A model generated the notes under the pieces. The model saw only the letters and a program-made list of their open reading frames with translations. It made no database searches and had not been told where the DNA came from. Positions 1 to 5,353 of a stretch of 5,386 nt of DNA are shown here, piece by piece (position 1 is the stretch's first letter; every line of letters starts with the position of its first letter). A program made the position numbers and the translations under genes. Source of the DNA: Clostridiales bacterium (GTDB lineage: Bacteria; Bacillota; Clostridia; Oscillospirales; CAG-272); contig JAGZAC010000141.1 of the NCBI GenBank assembly GCA_018370615.1, forward strand, positions 1-5,386, in the 5' to 3' direction.

Positions 1-13
1 GATGTGCGATGAA

Positions 14-60
14 GCGAAAGGTTGCCGCCCTTTTTGCTACAGGGGGCGGGGAATTTTCGT
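14..60 (+). promoter_or_regulatory. Leader hairpin 1 (long imperfect stem)
   Basis: CCGCCC at 25-30 pairs with GGGCGG at 44-49, extended inward by 31-33/41-43 with two G-U pairs. The outer arm CGAAA at 15-19 pairs with TTTCG at 55-59, with G-U pairs possible at 14/60 and 20/54 and TT/AA pairing at 22-23/52-53. The result is one nearly continuous stem with a small bulge and a loop of seven bases (34-40). The function is unknown; it is probably part of the operon leader. Confidence 0.45.
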
Positions 61-67
61 GGAGTAT

Positions 68-86
68 GTCCGTTTTCAAAACGGGC
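68..86 (+). promoter_or_regulatory. Leader hairpin 2
   Basis: Bases 68-75 pair with 79-86 (eight pairs including one G-U) around the loop TCA at 76-78. No T-tract follows, so it does not look like a terminator. It sits eight bases after leader hairpin 1. Confidence 0.45.
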
Positions 87-145
87 GAAGCGAACGCGAG
101 CGCAGGCGGCGGCTGAAGTGTGTAAGGCCGACGCGGGGAGCTCCT

Positions 146-163
146 TTCCACCTCAGGGTGGAA
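146..163 (+). promoter_or_regulatory. Leader hairpin 3 (perfect 7-bp stem)
   Basis: TTCCACC at 146-152 and GGTGGAA at 157-163 form a perfect seven-pair stem closed by the tetraloop TCAG. It lies just upstream of the long attenuator-like stem. The CTCCTTT at 141-147, partly in its 5' arm, is complementary to a Shine-Dalgarno core, so an alternative pairing with the rpsJ ribosome binding site is conceivable but distant. Confidence 0.45.
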
Positions 164-175
164 GCGGATTTGTGT

Positions 176-234
176 CCGGATGAAAAGCTGTGGCGGATTT
201 GTGGTTGCGCCGCCGACGGGGCTTTTTGATCCGG
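176..234 (+). terminator. Candidate attenuator stem in the S10 leader
   Basis: A long irregular hairpin can be drawn. CCGGAT at 176-181 pairs with ATCCGG at 229-234. AAAAGC at 183-188 pairs with GCTTTT at 221-226. GGCGG at 192-196 pairs with CCGCC at 210-214, and GT/AC at 190-191/216-217 can add two more pairs. The loop is 197-209. The run of five T at 223-227 lies on the descending strand, after a G/C-rich upper stem, as in an intrinsic terminator. In E. coli, L4-dependent attenuation of the S10 operon also occurs at a U-run on the descending side of a leader hairpin. By analogy this could be a conditional terminator. Read-through must occur, since rpsJ follows 84 bases later. Confidence 0.4.
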
Positions 235-304
235 TTTCCTTCGGGAGGTCCTGGAAACGCCCGGGCGCGTGTTCGTCGCCTCGGCAAGTAAACAATTTCA
301 TTTT

Positions 305-310
305 AGGAGG
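305..310 (+). promoter_or_regulatory. rpsJ ribosome binding site (supports GTG start)
   Basis: AGGAGG lies seven bases before GTG at 318. There is no in-frame ATG nearby that would give a normal S10 N-terminus, so this site fixes the GTG start. The in-frame ATG at 180 lies inside the leader stem and lacks a ribosome binding site. Confidence 0.85.
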
Positions 311-317
311 CAAACAA

Positions 318-629
318 GTGGCAACAAAAATCAAGGTCAGGCTCAAAAGCTATGAGCACACGCTGGTGGACAGCGCGGCAGCAAAAATCGTGGACGTTGC
401 AAAGAGAGCAGGCGCACAGGTTTCCGGTCCGATTCCTCTTCCCACAGAGAAGGAAGTGATCACCATCCTGCGTGCAGTACACAAGTATAAGGACAGCCGC
501 GAGCAGTTCGAGCAGCGCACGCACAAGAGACTGATTGTCCTTGAGAACGCCGACGCAAAGGTTGTGGAATCCCTTCTGGGGGTCGAGCTTCCCGCAGGCG
601 TTGAAATTGAAGCGAAGGAAGTAAAGTAA
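318..629 (+). CDS. rpsJ: 30S ribosomal protein S10 (NusE)
   Basis: S10 is a component of the 30S head. As NusE it also pairs with NusB in transcription antitermination and links RNA polymerase to the leading ribosome through NusG. The product is 103 residues, the usual family length. Diagnostic stretches are [12 protein letters not shown] at residues 32-43 and the segment [20 protein letters not shown] at about 52-71, which contains the extended loop (His55) and the RTHKRL block typical of S10. The C-terminal beta strand is present and ends in a slightly basic, Glu-rich tail. The GTG start is chosen from the AGGAGG seven bases upstream and from the family N-terminus ([13 protein letters not shown]). 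It is the first gene of the operon in this window, preceded by a long structured leader and followed by an unusually long 134-base gap before rplC. Confidence 0.97.
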   Translation: MATKIKVRLKSYEHTLVDSAAAKIVDVAKRAGAQVSGPIPLPTEKEVITILRAVHKYKDSREQFEQRTHKRLIVLENADAKVVESLLGVELPAGVEIEAKEVK

Positions 630-687
630 GCCTTCGCAAAACAGCCGATTTTCCCCGTACAGAGCAGAAAAACTGCTTGATGGCGGA

Positions 688-749
688 AAGGTCATGTTGG
701 CGGCTGCGGCGTGGCTGCCGCGAAAAGAAGGGCGTCAACCAATAACCTT
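688..749 (+). promoter_or_regulatory. Structured rpsJ-rplC spacer element
   Basis: Within the 134-base gap 630-763, three nested helices can be drawn. AAGGT at 688-692 pairs with ACCTT at 745-749. GTTGGCG at 696-702 pairs with CGTCAAC at 733-739 with one G-U pair. GCGGC at 706-710 pairs with GCCGC at 717-721 around a six-base loop. The element ends four bases before the GGAGG of rplC. A small separate hairpin, AGCAG/CTGCT at 663-677 with an A5 loop, lies upstream. There is no T-tract, so it is not an intrinsic terminator. It may control rplC translation, be an RNA-processing site, or simply insulate the mRNA; nothing in the sequence decides between these. Confidence 0.45.
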
Positions 750-753
750 ATTT

Positions 754-758
754 GGAGG
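754..758 (+). promoter_or_regulatory. rplC ribosome binding site (decides ATG start)
   Basis: GGAGG lies five bases before ATG at 764. An in-frame TTG at 752 overlaps this site and would put the binding site inside the gene, so ATG 764 is the start. It also gives the family-typical N-terminus [16 protein letters not shown]. Confidence 0.9.
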
Positions 759-763
759 AAAAA

Positions 764-1396
764 ATGAAAAAAGGAATCATTGGAAAGAAGCTGGGCATGA
801 CCCAGATCTTCGCAGAAAACGGCGCTGCGATCCCTGTAACGGTGATCGATGCCGGTCCGTGCTTCGTGGTACAGAAGAAGACACAGGCCACCGATGGCTA
901 CAGCGCAGTACAGCTTGGTTATGAAGATATCCGGGAGAAGCTGGTAACAAAACCCCTTGCCGGACACTTCAAAAAGGCAAACGTGCCTGCAAAACGGCAC
1001 CTGAAAGAGTTCCGTCTCGAAAACGCTGAGGAAATGAACGTGGGCGACGTAGTGGCCGTCGATACCTTCGCCGCAGGCGAAAAAGTCGACATTACCGGCA
1101 TTACGAAGGGCCGCGGATATACCGGCGCCGTAAAGAGATGGGGCCACCACATTTTAAGAATGACACACGGTACCGGACCGGTGCACCGCCAGGTAGGTTC
1201 CATGGGCGCATGTTCCACTCCGTCCCGTGTCATGAAGAATAAAAAGATGGCCGGACAGTACGGTAACGAGCAGGTCACCGTGCTGAATCTGGAAATTGTG
1301 AAAATCGACGCGGAAAAAGGTCTGATTGCCGTAAAGGGCGCTGTTCCCGGCGCAAAGGGCGGCATCGTGTTCATCCGCGACAGCGTGAAAGCATAA
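764..1396 (+). CDS. rplC: 50S ribosomal protein L3
   Basis: L3 is an early-assembling 50S protein that binds 23S rRNA and sends an extended loop towards the peptidyl-transferase centre. The product is 210 residues, the normal bacterial length. It has the L3 N-terminus with [10 protein letters not shown] at residues 7-16, a [12 protein letters not shown] block at about 116-127, the loop [20 protein letters not shown] at about 135-154, [18 protein letters not shown] at about 160-177 and [11 protein letters not shown] at about 190-200. In E. coli the loop carries a glutamine (Gln150) methylated by PrmB; here the matching stretch reads GACS, so that modification site is absent, as in many Gram-positives. 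The start is ATG 764, five bases after GGAGG. The gene is separated from rplD by 20 bases. Confidence 0.97.
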   Translation: MKKGIIGKKLGMTQIFAENGAAIPVTVIDAGPCFVVQKKTQATDGYSAVQLGYEDIREKLVTKPLAGHFKKANVPAKRHLKEFRLENAEEMNVGDVVAVDTFAAGEKVDITGITKGRGYTGAVKRWGHHILRMTHGTGPVHRQVGSMGACSTPSRVMKNKKMAGQYGNEQVTVLNLEIVKIDAEKGLIAVKGAVPGAKGGIVFIRDSVKA

Positions 1397-1416
1397 GCGG
1401 GAAGGAGGAAGAACAA

Positions 1417-2043
1417 ATGCCAGAGATTAAAGTAGTAAATATGGCAGGTGCCGACGCAGGCACAATGCAGCTGTCTGACAAAGTATTTGGCGCCGAGGTA
1501 AACCCCAGCATCCTCCATTCTGCTGTAAGAATGTATCTGCTGAATCAGCGCCAGGGTACCCAGTCCACCCTGACCCGCACGGAAGTATCCGGCGGCGGCA
1601 AGAAGCCCTGGAGACAGAAGGGCAGTGGCCGGGCAAGACAGGGTTCTACCCGTTCTCCCCAGTGGACACACGGCGGCGTAGCCCTGGGTCCCAAGCCCCG
1701 CTCCTATCGGGTGAGCATGAATAAAAAGGTACGGCGGGCAGCGCTTTTCAGCGCACTGTCTTCCAAGGTGGCTGGCAGCGACATGATTGTAGTGGATCAG
1801 ATTACCGCCGGCGAGTATAAGACCAAAGTGATGGTGAAGATGCTTTCCGACATCGGTGCGGCAAAGAAAACCCTTGTAGTGCTTCCCGAAGTGGACAGCA
1901 AGGTAATCGCCAGCCTGCAGAACATCGAGGGCGTAAAGGTTTCTCAGTATAACGCCATCAACGTATACGACATACTGAACTGCGATTCCCTGGTAGCCAG
2001 CAAGGCCGCCGTGGAGAAAATCGAGGAGGTATACGCGAAATGA
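1417..2043 (+). CDS. rplD: 50S ribosomal protein L4
   Basis: L4 has a globular domain on the 50S surface and a long loop that forms part of the exit-tunnel constriction with L22. In E. coli it is also the autogenous repressor of the S10 operon. The product is 208 residues, usual for the family. The tunnel loop is clear at about residues 53-100, with GGGKKPWRQKGSGRARQGS at 59-77, SPQWTHGG at 80-87 and GPKPRSY at 91-97; the Lys pair at 62-63 corresponds to the E. coli region where macrolide-resistance changes occur, and it is unmutated here. The globular part follows, with LVVLPEVD at 153-160 and NVYDIL at 182-187. The start ATG has GGAGG at 1404-1408. The stop codon overlaps the rplW start by four bases. 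Regulation of this operon by this L4 is plausible but not shown. Confidence 0.97.
   Translation: MPEIKVVNMAGADAGTMQLSDKVFGAEVNPSILHSAVRMYLLNQRQGTQSTLTRTEVSGGGKKPWRQKGSGRARQGSTRSPQWTHGGVALGPKPRSYRVSMNKKVRRAALFSALSSKVAGSDMIVVDQITAGEYKTKVMVKMLSDIGAAKKTLVVLPEVDSKVIASLQNIEGVKVSQYNAINVYDILNCDSLVASKAAVEKIEEVYAK
2024..2030 (+). promoter_or_regulatory. rplW ribosome binding site inside rplD
   Basis: AGGAGGT lies within the last codons of rplD, nine bases before the rplW ATG at 2040. With the ATGA stop/start overlap this supports translational coupling of L4 and L23. Confidence 0.85.
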
Positions 2044-2333
2044 AGCTAGCACAGGACATTATTTTGAAGCCGATCATCACGGAAAAGGCTATGGACGGTA
2101 TCTCCAGTAAGAAGTATACCTTCAAAGTGGATCCGAACGCAACGAAGCCGGAAATTGCAAAGGCAGTGGAAGAGCTCTTCGGCGTAAAGGTGAAGGCTGT
2201 AAACACAATGAATATGAAAAGAAAACCCAAAAGACTCCGTTACAGCAGCGGTTACACCGCAGCGTGGACCAAGGCGATCGTAACCCTGACCGCCGACTCC
2301 AAGACGATCGAGTTCTTTGAGGGAATGAACTGA
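2040..2333 (+). CDS. rplW: 50S ribosomal protein L23
   Basis: L23 sits at the polypeptide exit site and is the docking point for trigger factor and signal recognition particle. The product is 97 residues, typical of bacteria. The N-terminal signature IILKPIITEKAMD is at residues 7-19; Glu15 in TEKA matches the glutamate (Glu18 in E. coli) that contacts trigger factor. The middle shows the family pattern YTFKVDPNATKPEIAKAVE at 26-44 and LFGVKVKAVNTMNMKRKPKR at 46-65, which contains the rRNA-binding loop, and the end is the strand KAIVTLTADSKTIEFFEG. The ATG overlaps the rplD stop as ATGA, so the two are probably translationally coupled. Its own stop codon overlaps the rplB ribosome binding site. 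Confidence 0.97.
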   Translation: MKLAQDIILKPIITEKAMDGISSKKYTFKVDPNATKPEIAKAVEELFGVKVKAVNTMNMKRKPKRLRYSSGYTAAWTKAIVTLTADSKTIEFFEGMN

Positions 2334-2346
2334 GGAGGAGTAGAAA

Positions 2347-3177
2347 ATGCCTACAATTAAGTATAAACCTACCACGCCGGCAAGAAGAAACATGTCGGTT
2401 TCCTCCTTTGCGGAAATCACAAAGAAGACGCCGGAAAAAAGTCTTCTGGAAGTAAAGAAGAAGCATGCGGGCCGCAACAGCTACGGCCGCATCACCGTGC
2501 GCCATAAGGGCGGCGGAAACCGTCAGAAATACCGTGTGATTGACTTCAAACGGGCCTCTGACAAGCCGGCAACAGTCATCGGCGTGGAATACGACCCCAA
2601 CCGCAGTGCGTATATCGCGCTGGTACAGGACGACGCAGGGAAGAAAAGCTATGTGCTCTGCCCTGTAGGCGTTACAGACGGCATGGTGCTCCACAGCGGC
2701 GCCGGCGCAGACATTAAGCCTGGCAATACCCTGGCAATCGCCGACATCCCTGTTGGTACCTTTATCCACAACATCGAGCTGTACCCCGGCAAGGGCGGCC
2801 AGCTGGTCCGCGCAGCCGGCACACAGGCACAGCTTATGGCAAAAGAGGGTTCCATGGCACAGGTGCGTCTGCCTTCCGGCGAAGTGCGCTATATCCGTAT
2901 GAACTGTAAGGCTACCATCGGCCAGGTGAGCAATATCGAGCACGATACCGTGAAAATCGGTAAAGCCGGCCGTAAGCGTCACATGGGCATCCGTCCTACC
3001 GTACGCGGTTCCGTTATGAACCCCTGCGACCACCCCCACGGCGGTGGTGAAGGACGTTCTCCCATCGGCCGTCCGGGCCCTGTTACCCCTTGGGGTAAGC
3101 CTGCTCTGGGATATAAGACCCGGAAAAAGAAGAACACTACCGATAAGTTCATCGTGAAACGCAGAAACAGCAAGTAA
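2347..3177 (+). CDS. rplB: 50S ribosomal protein L2
   Basis: L2 is among the most conserved ribosomal proteins; it binds 23S rRNA, helps join the subunits and is needed for peptidyl-transferase activity. The product is 276 residues, the standard length. It opens with [13 protein letters not shown] at about residues 6-18. It then has [20 protein letters not shown] at 40-59, a central OB-fold/SH3-like region with [14 protein letters not shown] at about 79-92 and [20 protein letters not shown] at about 141-160, and the highly conserved block [13 protein letters not shown]. The His in HPHGGGEG matches the residue (His229 in E. coli) linked to peptide-bond formation. The C-terminus [14 protein letters not shown] then KFIVKRR is typical. 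The ribosome binding site GAGGAGG at 2332-2338 overlaps the rplW stop, 13 bases separate the genes, and rpsS follows after 17 bases. Confidence 0.98.
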   Translation: MPTIKYKPTTPARRNMSVSSFAEITKKTPEKSLLEVKKKHAGRNSYGRITVRHKGGGNRQKYRVIDFKRASDKPATVIGVEYDPNRSAYIALVQDDAGKKSYVLCPVGVTDGMVLHSGAGADIKPGNTLAIADIPVGTFIHNIELYPGKGGQLVRAAGTQAQLMAKEGSMAQVRLPSGEVRYIRMNCKATIGQVSNIEHDTVKIGKAGRKRHMGIRPTVRGSVMNPCDHPHGGGEGRSPIGRPGPVTPWGKPALGYKTRKKKNTTDKFIVKRRNSK

Positions 3178-3194
3178 GGAAGGAGTAAGGTTTT

Positions 3195-3479
3195 ATGAGC
3201 AGAAGTTTAAAGAAAGCCCCCTTCGTCGAACCTAAGCTGTACGCCCGCGTATGCGCTATGAATGAGAAGGGTGAGAAAAAGGTGCTGAAGACCTGGTCGA
3301 GAGCATCTACCATATTCCCTGAATTTGTTGGACACACCTTTGCCGTACACGACGGAAGAAAGCACATTCCCGTATATGTGACGGAGGACATGGTGGGCCA
3401 TAAGCTGGGTGAGTTTGCTCCCACCCGTACCTTCAAGGGACACGCCGGCTCCAAAACGTCCAACACAGGTAAGAAATAA
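3195..3479 (+). CDS. rpsS: 30S ribosomal protein S19
   Basis: S19 lies in the 30S head, pairs with S13 and approaches the A-site tRNA. The product is 94 residues, normal for the family. It shows the N-terminal block [11 protein letters not shown] at residues 2-12, [20 protein letters not shown] at 29-48, and the core [20 protein letters not shown] followed by [18 protein letters not shown] at about 69-86. The usual N-terminal motif is KKGPF; here the glycine is alanine, a small change. The C-terminal end is short and basic (KTSNTGKK). The start ATG follows AGGAAGGAG at 3177-3185, nine bases away. It is followed by rplV after 18 bases. Confidence 0.97.
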   Translation: MSRSLKKAPFVEPKLYARVCAMNEKGEKKVLKTWSRASTIFPEFVGHTFAVHDGRKHIPVYVTEDMVGHKLGEFAPTRTFKGHAGSKTSNTGKK

Positions 3480-3497
3480 TAGGGAGGAAATGTAGAA

Positions 3498-3845
3498 ATG
3501 GAACAGACGAAAGAAGCAAGATCCTATCTGAAGTTTGTGCGCATCTCCCCCCGGAAGGTCAAGGTCGTTTTGGACCTCATCCGCGGCAAGGATGTAAAGG
3601 TGGCACGGGGTATTCTGAAAAATACGCCGAAGGCTGCCAGCGAGCATCTCATTAAGCTGCTGGATCGGGTCGTGGCAGATGCAGACAACAACTTCGGCAT
3701 GGATACAGACAGACTGTATGTGTCCGAATGCTTCGTCGGCCCCGGCATGACACTGAAAAGAATGATGCCCCGGGGCAAGGGAAGCGCAGACAGAATTCTG
3801 AAAAGAACCAGTCACATCACCATCGCGGTGAAAGAAAAGGAATGA
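3498..3845 (+). CDS. rplV: 50S ribosomal protein L22
   Basis: L22 spans the 50S subunit and its long beta-hairpin lines the exit tunnel opposite L4, near the macrolide site and the point where arrest peptides are sensed. The product is 115 residues, typical. Residues 7-30 carry the family pattern [20 protein letters not shown] then LIRG. The helix [19 protein letters not shown] is at about 53-71. The beta-hairpin and tip run from about 79 to 108 ([19 protein letters not shown] then [10 protein letters not shown]). Against E. coli as I remember it the hairpin has the same length, but the tip differs: GMTLKR for GPSMKR, PRGKG for PRAKG, and Ser96 for the arginine after KG. The binding site GGGAGG at 3482-3487 lies ten bases before ATG 3498. 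Confidence 0.96.
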   Translation: MEQTKEARSYLKFVRISPRKVKVVLDLIRGKDVKVARGILKNTPKAASEHLIKLLDRVVADADNNFGMDTDRLYVSECFVGPGMTLKRMMPRGKGSADRILKRTSHITIAVKEKE

Positions 3846-3861
3846 AGGAGGGAAAGAGACA

Positions 3862-4716
3862 ATGGGTCAGAAAGTAAATCCCCACGGCTTTCGCGTGGGC
3901 GTCATTAAAAACTGGGACTCCAGATGGTACGCCAAAGATGAAGTGTTCGGCGATACTCTGGTAAACGACTACAACGTAAGAAAATATCTGAAGAAACGTC
4001 TCATGAACGCCGGCATTCCGAGAATTGAGATCGAACGGGACAACACCGGCAAAATCCGGGTGTACATTCACTGTGCAAAGCCCGGCATGATCATCGGCAG
4101 AGACGGTGCGGAGATTGAAAAGCTGCGTGTGGATCTGGAAAAGATGACCGGCGCTGCCGTATCTGTAAACGTAATCGCTGTAAAGCCGGTGGAAATGAGC
4201 GCACAGCTGGTTGCAGAAAACATCGCAAGCCAGCTGGAACGCCGTATCGGCTTCCGCCGTGCCATGAAGCAGGCCATCGGCCGCACCATGCGCATGGGCG
4301 CAAAGGGAATCAAAATCACTGTGTCCGGCCGACTGGGCGGTGCAGAAATCGCCCGCAGCGAGCACTATCACGAGGGTACCATTCCCCTGCAGACACTGCG
4401 TGCCGATATCGACTACGGCTTTTGGGAAGCCAACACCACCTACGGTAAAATCGGCGTAAAGGTTTGGATCTATAAGGGCGAGGTTCTCCCCGAGGTTGCC
4501 AGAGTGCAGACCGGCGCATCGGAAGAGCGCCGTCAGCAGAACAACCGCCGGGACGGCCGCGGCCGCAGAGAAGGCCGAGGCCGGGGCGACCGCCGGGATG
4601 GTCGCGGCGGACAGCGCCGGGACGGCGGCAGACAGGGAGCCGGCAGCCGTGCAGGCGGTCAGGGATTCCGTCAGGGTCAGGGCCCCAGAAATAACAGTGA
4701 AGGGGGCGCAAAATAA
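3862..4716 (+). CDS. rpsC: 30S ribosomal protein S3 with Arg/Gly-rich C-terminal tail
   Basis: S3 lies at the mRNA entry side of the 30S head and, with S4 and S5, unwinds structured mRNA. Residues 1-216 are a complete S3: N-terminus [20 protein letters not shown] at 2-21, then a KH type-2 domain with its GxxG loop as [13 protein letters not shown] at 77-89 (Gly79-Arg-Asp-Gly82). The basic [20 protein letters not shown] at 131-150 holds the Arg/Lys residues implicated in helicase activity. The C-terminal domain follows, with [29 protein letters not shown] sequence at about 155-179 and [13 protein letters not shown] at 198-210. Residues 217-284 are an extra low-complexity tail of Arg, Gly, Gln and Asp that includes three RRDG copies. 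At 284 residues it is about 50-65 longer than typical bacterial S3. AAGGAGGG at 3845-3852 precedes the start; the stop codon shares one base with the rplP start. Confidence 0.97.
   Translation: MGQKVNPHGFRVGVIKNWDSRWYAKDEVFGDTLVNDYNVRKYLKKRLMNAGIPRIEIERDNTGKIRVYIHCAKPGMIIGRDGAEIEKLRVDLEKMTGAAVSVNVIAVKPVEMSAQLVAENIASQLERRIGFRRAMKQAIGRTMRMGAKGIKITVSGRLGGAEIARSEHYHEGTIPLQTLRADIDYGFWEANTTYGKIGVKVWIYKGEVLPEVARVQTGASEERRQQNNRRDGRGRREGRGRGDRRDGRGGQRRDGGRQGAGSRAGGQGFRQGQGPRNNSEGGAK
4546..4626 (+). repeat. Degenerate repeat encoding RRDG in the S3 tail
   Basis: The DNA word CGCCGGGAYGG recurs at 4546, 4591 and 4615, each time in the same frame, encoding Arg-Arg-Asp-Gly at residues 229, 244 and 252. 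The first two copies continue as RRDGRG. Spacing is 45 and then 24 bases. The surrounding stretch is far richer in G and C than neighbouring genes, which suggests growth by local duplication or slippage. Confidence 0.7.
4699..4706 (+). promoter_or_regulatory. rplP ribosome binding site inside rpsC
   Basis: GAAGGGGG is nine bases before ATG 4716. This favours ATG 4716 over the next in-frame ATG at 4722, since the family N-terminus is Met-Leu-x-Pro-Lys-Arg. The site lies within the last codons of rpsC. Confidence 0.7.
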
Positions 4717-5147
4717 TGTTAATGCCGAAAAGAGTAAAGTACAGACGTGTACACAGAGGCCGTATGAAGGGCCGCGCAACCCGCGGCAATCGGATTACCA
4801 ACGGCACCTTCGGTCTGATTGCTCTGGAGCCCGCATGGATCACCAGCAACCAGATTGAGGCAGCTCGTATTGCGATGACCCGTTATACCAAACGTGGCGG
4901 TAAAGTATGGATCAAGATTTTCCCCGATAAGCCCATCACCGAGAAGCCGGCGGAAACCCGAATGGGTTCCGGTAAAGGTTCTCCTGAATATTGGGTGGCC
5001 GTGGTAAAGCCGGGCCGCGTGATGTTTGAGATGGACGGCGTATCCGAGGAAATCGCAAGAGAAGCAATGCGTCTTGCAATGCACAAGCTCCCCATCAAGT
5101 GTCGTTTTGCGACCAAGGAGCAGCTTGACAAGGAACTGGAGGGATAA
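4716..5147 (+). CDS. rplP: 50S ribosomal protein L16
   Basis: L16 contacts the A-site tRNA elbow and helps organise the peptidyl-transferase region late in 50S assembly. The product is 143 residues, usual for Firmicutes. It has the N-terminus [20 protein letters not shown], the block [20 protein letters not shown] at 31-50, [20 protein letters not shown] at 51-70, then [20 protein letters not shown] at 81-100 and [20 protein letters not shown] at 108-127. Arg82 corresponds to the arginine that is hydroxylated in E. coli L16 (Arg81); whether it is modified here cannot be seen. The start ATG shares its A with the rpsC stop (TAATG), so reinitiation after S3 is likely. rpmC follows after three bases, and its binding site GGAGGG at 5138-5143 lies in the last L16 codons. 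Confidence 0.97.
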   Translation: MLMPKRVKYRRVHRGRMKGRATRGNRITNGTFGLIALEPAWITSNQIEAARIAMTRYTKRGGKVWIKIFPDKPITEKPAETRMGSGKGSPEYWVAVVKPGRVMFEMDGVSEEIAREAMRLAMHKLPIKCRFATKEQLDKELEG

Positions 5148-5150
5148 GCT

Positions 5151-5327
5151 GTGAAAGCAACAGAACTGAGAAAAATGTCGGATGCAGATCTGGGCAACAA
5201 GCTGTTGGACCTGAAGAAGGAACTGTTCAATCTGCGCTTCCAGCACGCAATCAATCAGCTTGACAACCCCCACAAGATTGCGGATGTAAAGAAAGATATC
5301 GCCCGGGTTATGACAGTAATCCTTTAA
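5151..5327 (+). CDS. rpmC: 50S ribosomal protein L29 (short C-terminus)
   Basis: L29 is a small two-helix protein at the exit-tunnel mouth beside L23. The product reads [20 protein letters not shown] from residue 2, then the signature [20 protein letters not shown] at about residues 22-41, and the second helix [17 protein letters not shown] to the end. The GTG start is supported by GGAGGG at 5138-5143, seven bases upstream, and by the family N-terminus. At 58 residues it is slightly short; family members usually run to about 60-70 and end in a few charged residues after TVI/TVL. In the same frame after the stop come AAG AAA GCG TAA, so a single changed codon at 5325 would give a normal ending. 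I treat the gene as functional, since both helices are essentially complete. Twenty-six bases separate its stop from the next start. Confidence 0.93.
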   Translation: MKATELRKMSDADLGNKLLDLKKELFNLRFQHAINQLDNPHKIADVKKDIARVMTVIL

Positions 5328-5353
5328 AAGAAAGCGTAATGGGGTACTGACAA

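Larger units (their letters stand above)
1..317 (+). promoter_or_regulatory. S10 operon 5' leader (untranslated, structured)
   Basis: This 317-base stretch upstream of rpsJ holds no reading frame with a ribosome binding site or a recognisable product. It contains several inverted repeats that would form RNA hairpins: 14-60, 68-86, 146-163 and 176-234. The last 35 bases before the rpsJ start are A/T-rich and look single-stranded. I see no convincing -35/-10 pair, and the first hairpin starts only 14 bases into the window, so the promoter probably lies upstream. In E. coli the S10 leader is the site where L4 represses both transcription and translation of the operon. The position and the amount of pairing suggest a comparable role here, but the structures were drawn by hand and the ligand is unknown. 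Confidence 0.6.

Noticed and set aside
1..100. Operon promoter within the window
   Set aside because: No TTGACA-like and TATAAT-like pair with proper spacing is visible; the leader structure reaches the window edge, so the promoter is probably upstream.
137..144. Palindrome GGAGCTCC, and CGCCCGGGCG at 258-267, as possible operator sites
   Set aside because: Short palindromes are expected in a G/C-rich leader; no repeat or promoter nearby supports an operator.
140..147. GCTCCTTT as a boxA-like antitermination site
   Set aside because: It matches the boxA consensus only partly, and no boxB-like or second element was found in the expected arrangement.
2..229. Open frame of about 75 codons in the leader
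   Set aside because: It has no ribosome binding site, no recognisable product and an Arg/Cys-rich composition typical of a chance frame, and it runs through the predicted hairpins.
752..763. TTG at 752 as an earlier L3 start
   Set aside because: It overlaps the GGAGG binding site and adds residues not found in the family; ATG 764 fits better.
919..2052. Long minus-strand open frame opposite rplC and rplD
   Set aside because: It is antisense to two certain genes, has no plausible binding site or family resemblance, and such frames arise from the codon bias of highly expressed genes. The same applies to the minus-strand frames at 2122-3039, 3817-4779 and 4719-5375.
3490..3495. ATG TAG start-stop pair between the rplV binding site and rplV
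   Set aside because: It lies only two bases after GGAGG, too close for initiation, and looks like chance.
4496..4858. Alternative + strand frame across the S3 tail and L16 start
   Set aside because: It is an Ala/Arg-rich shadow of the G/C-rich S3 tail; the S3 and L16 frames explain the same bases.
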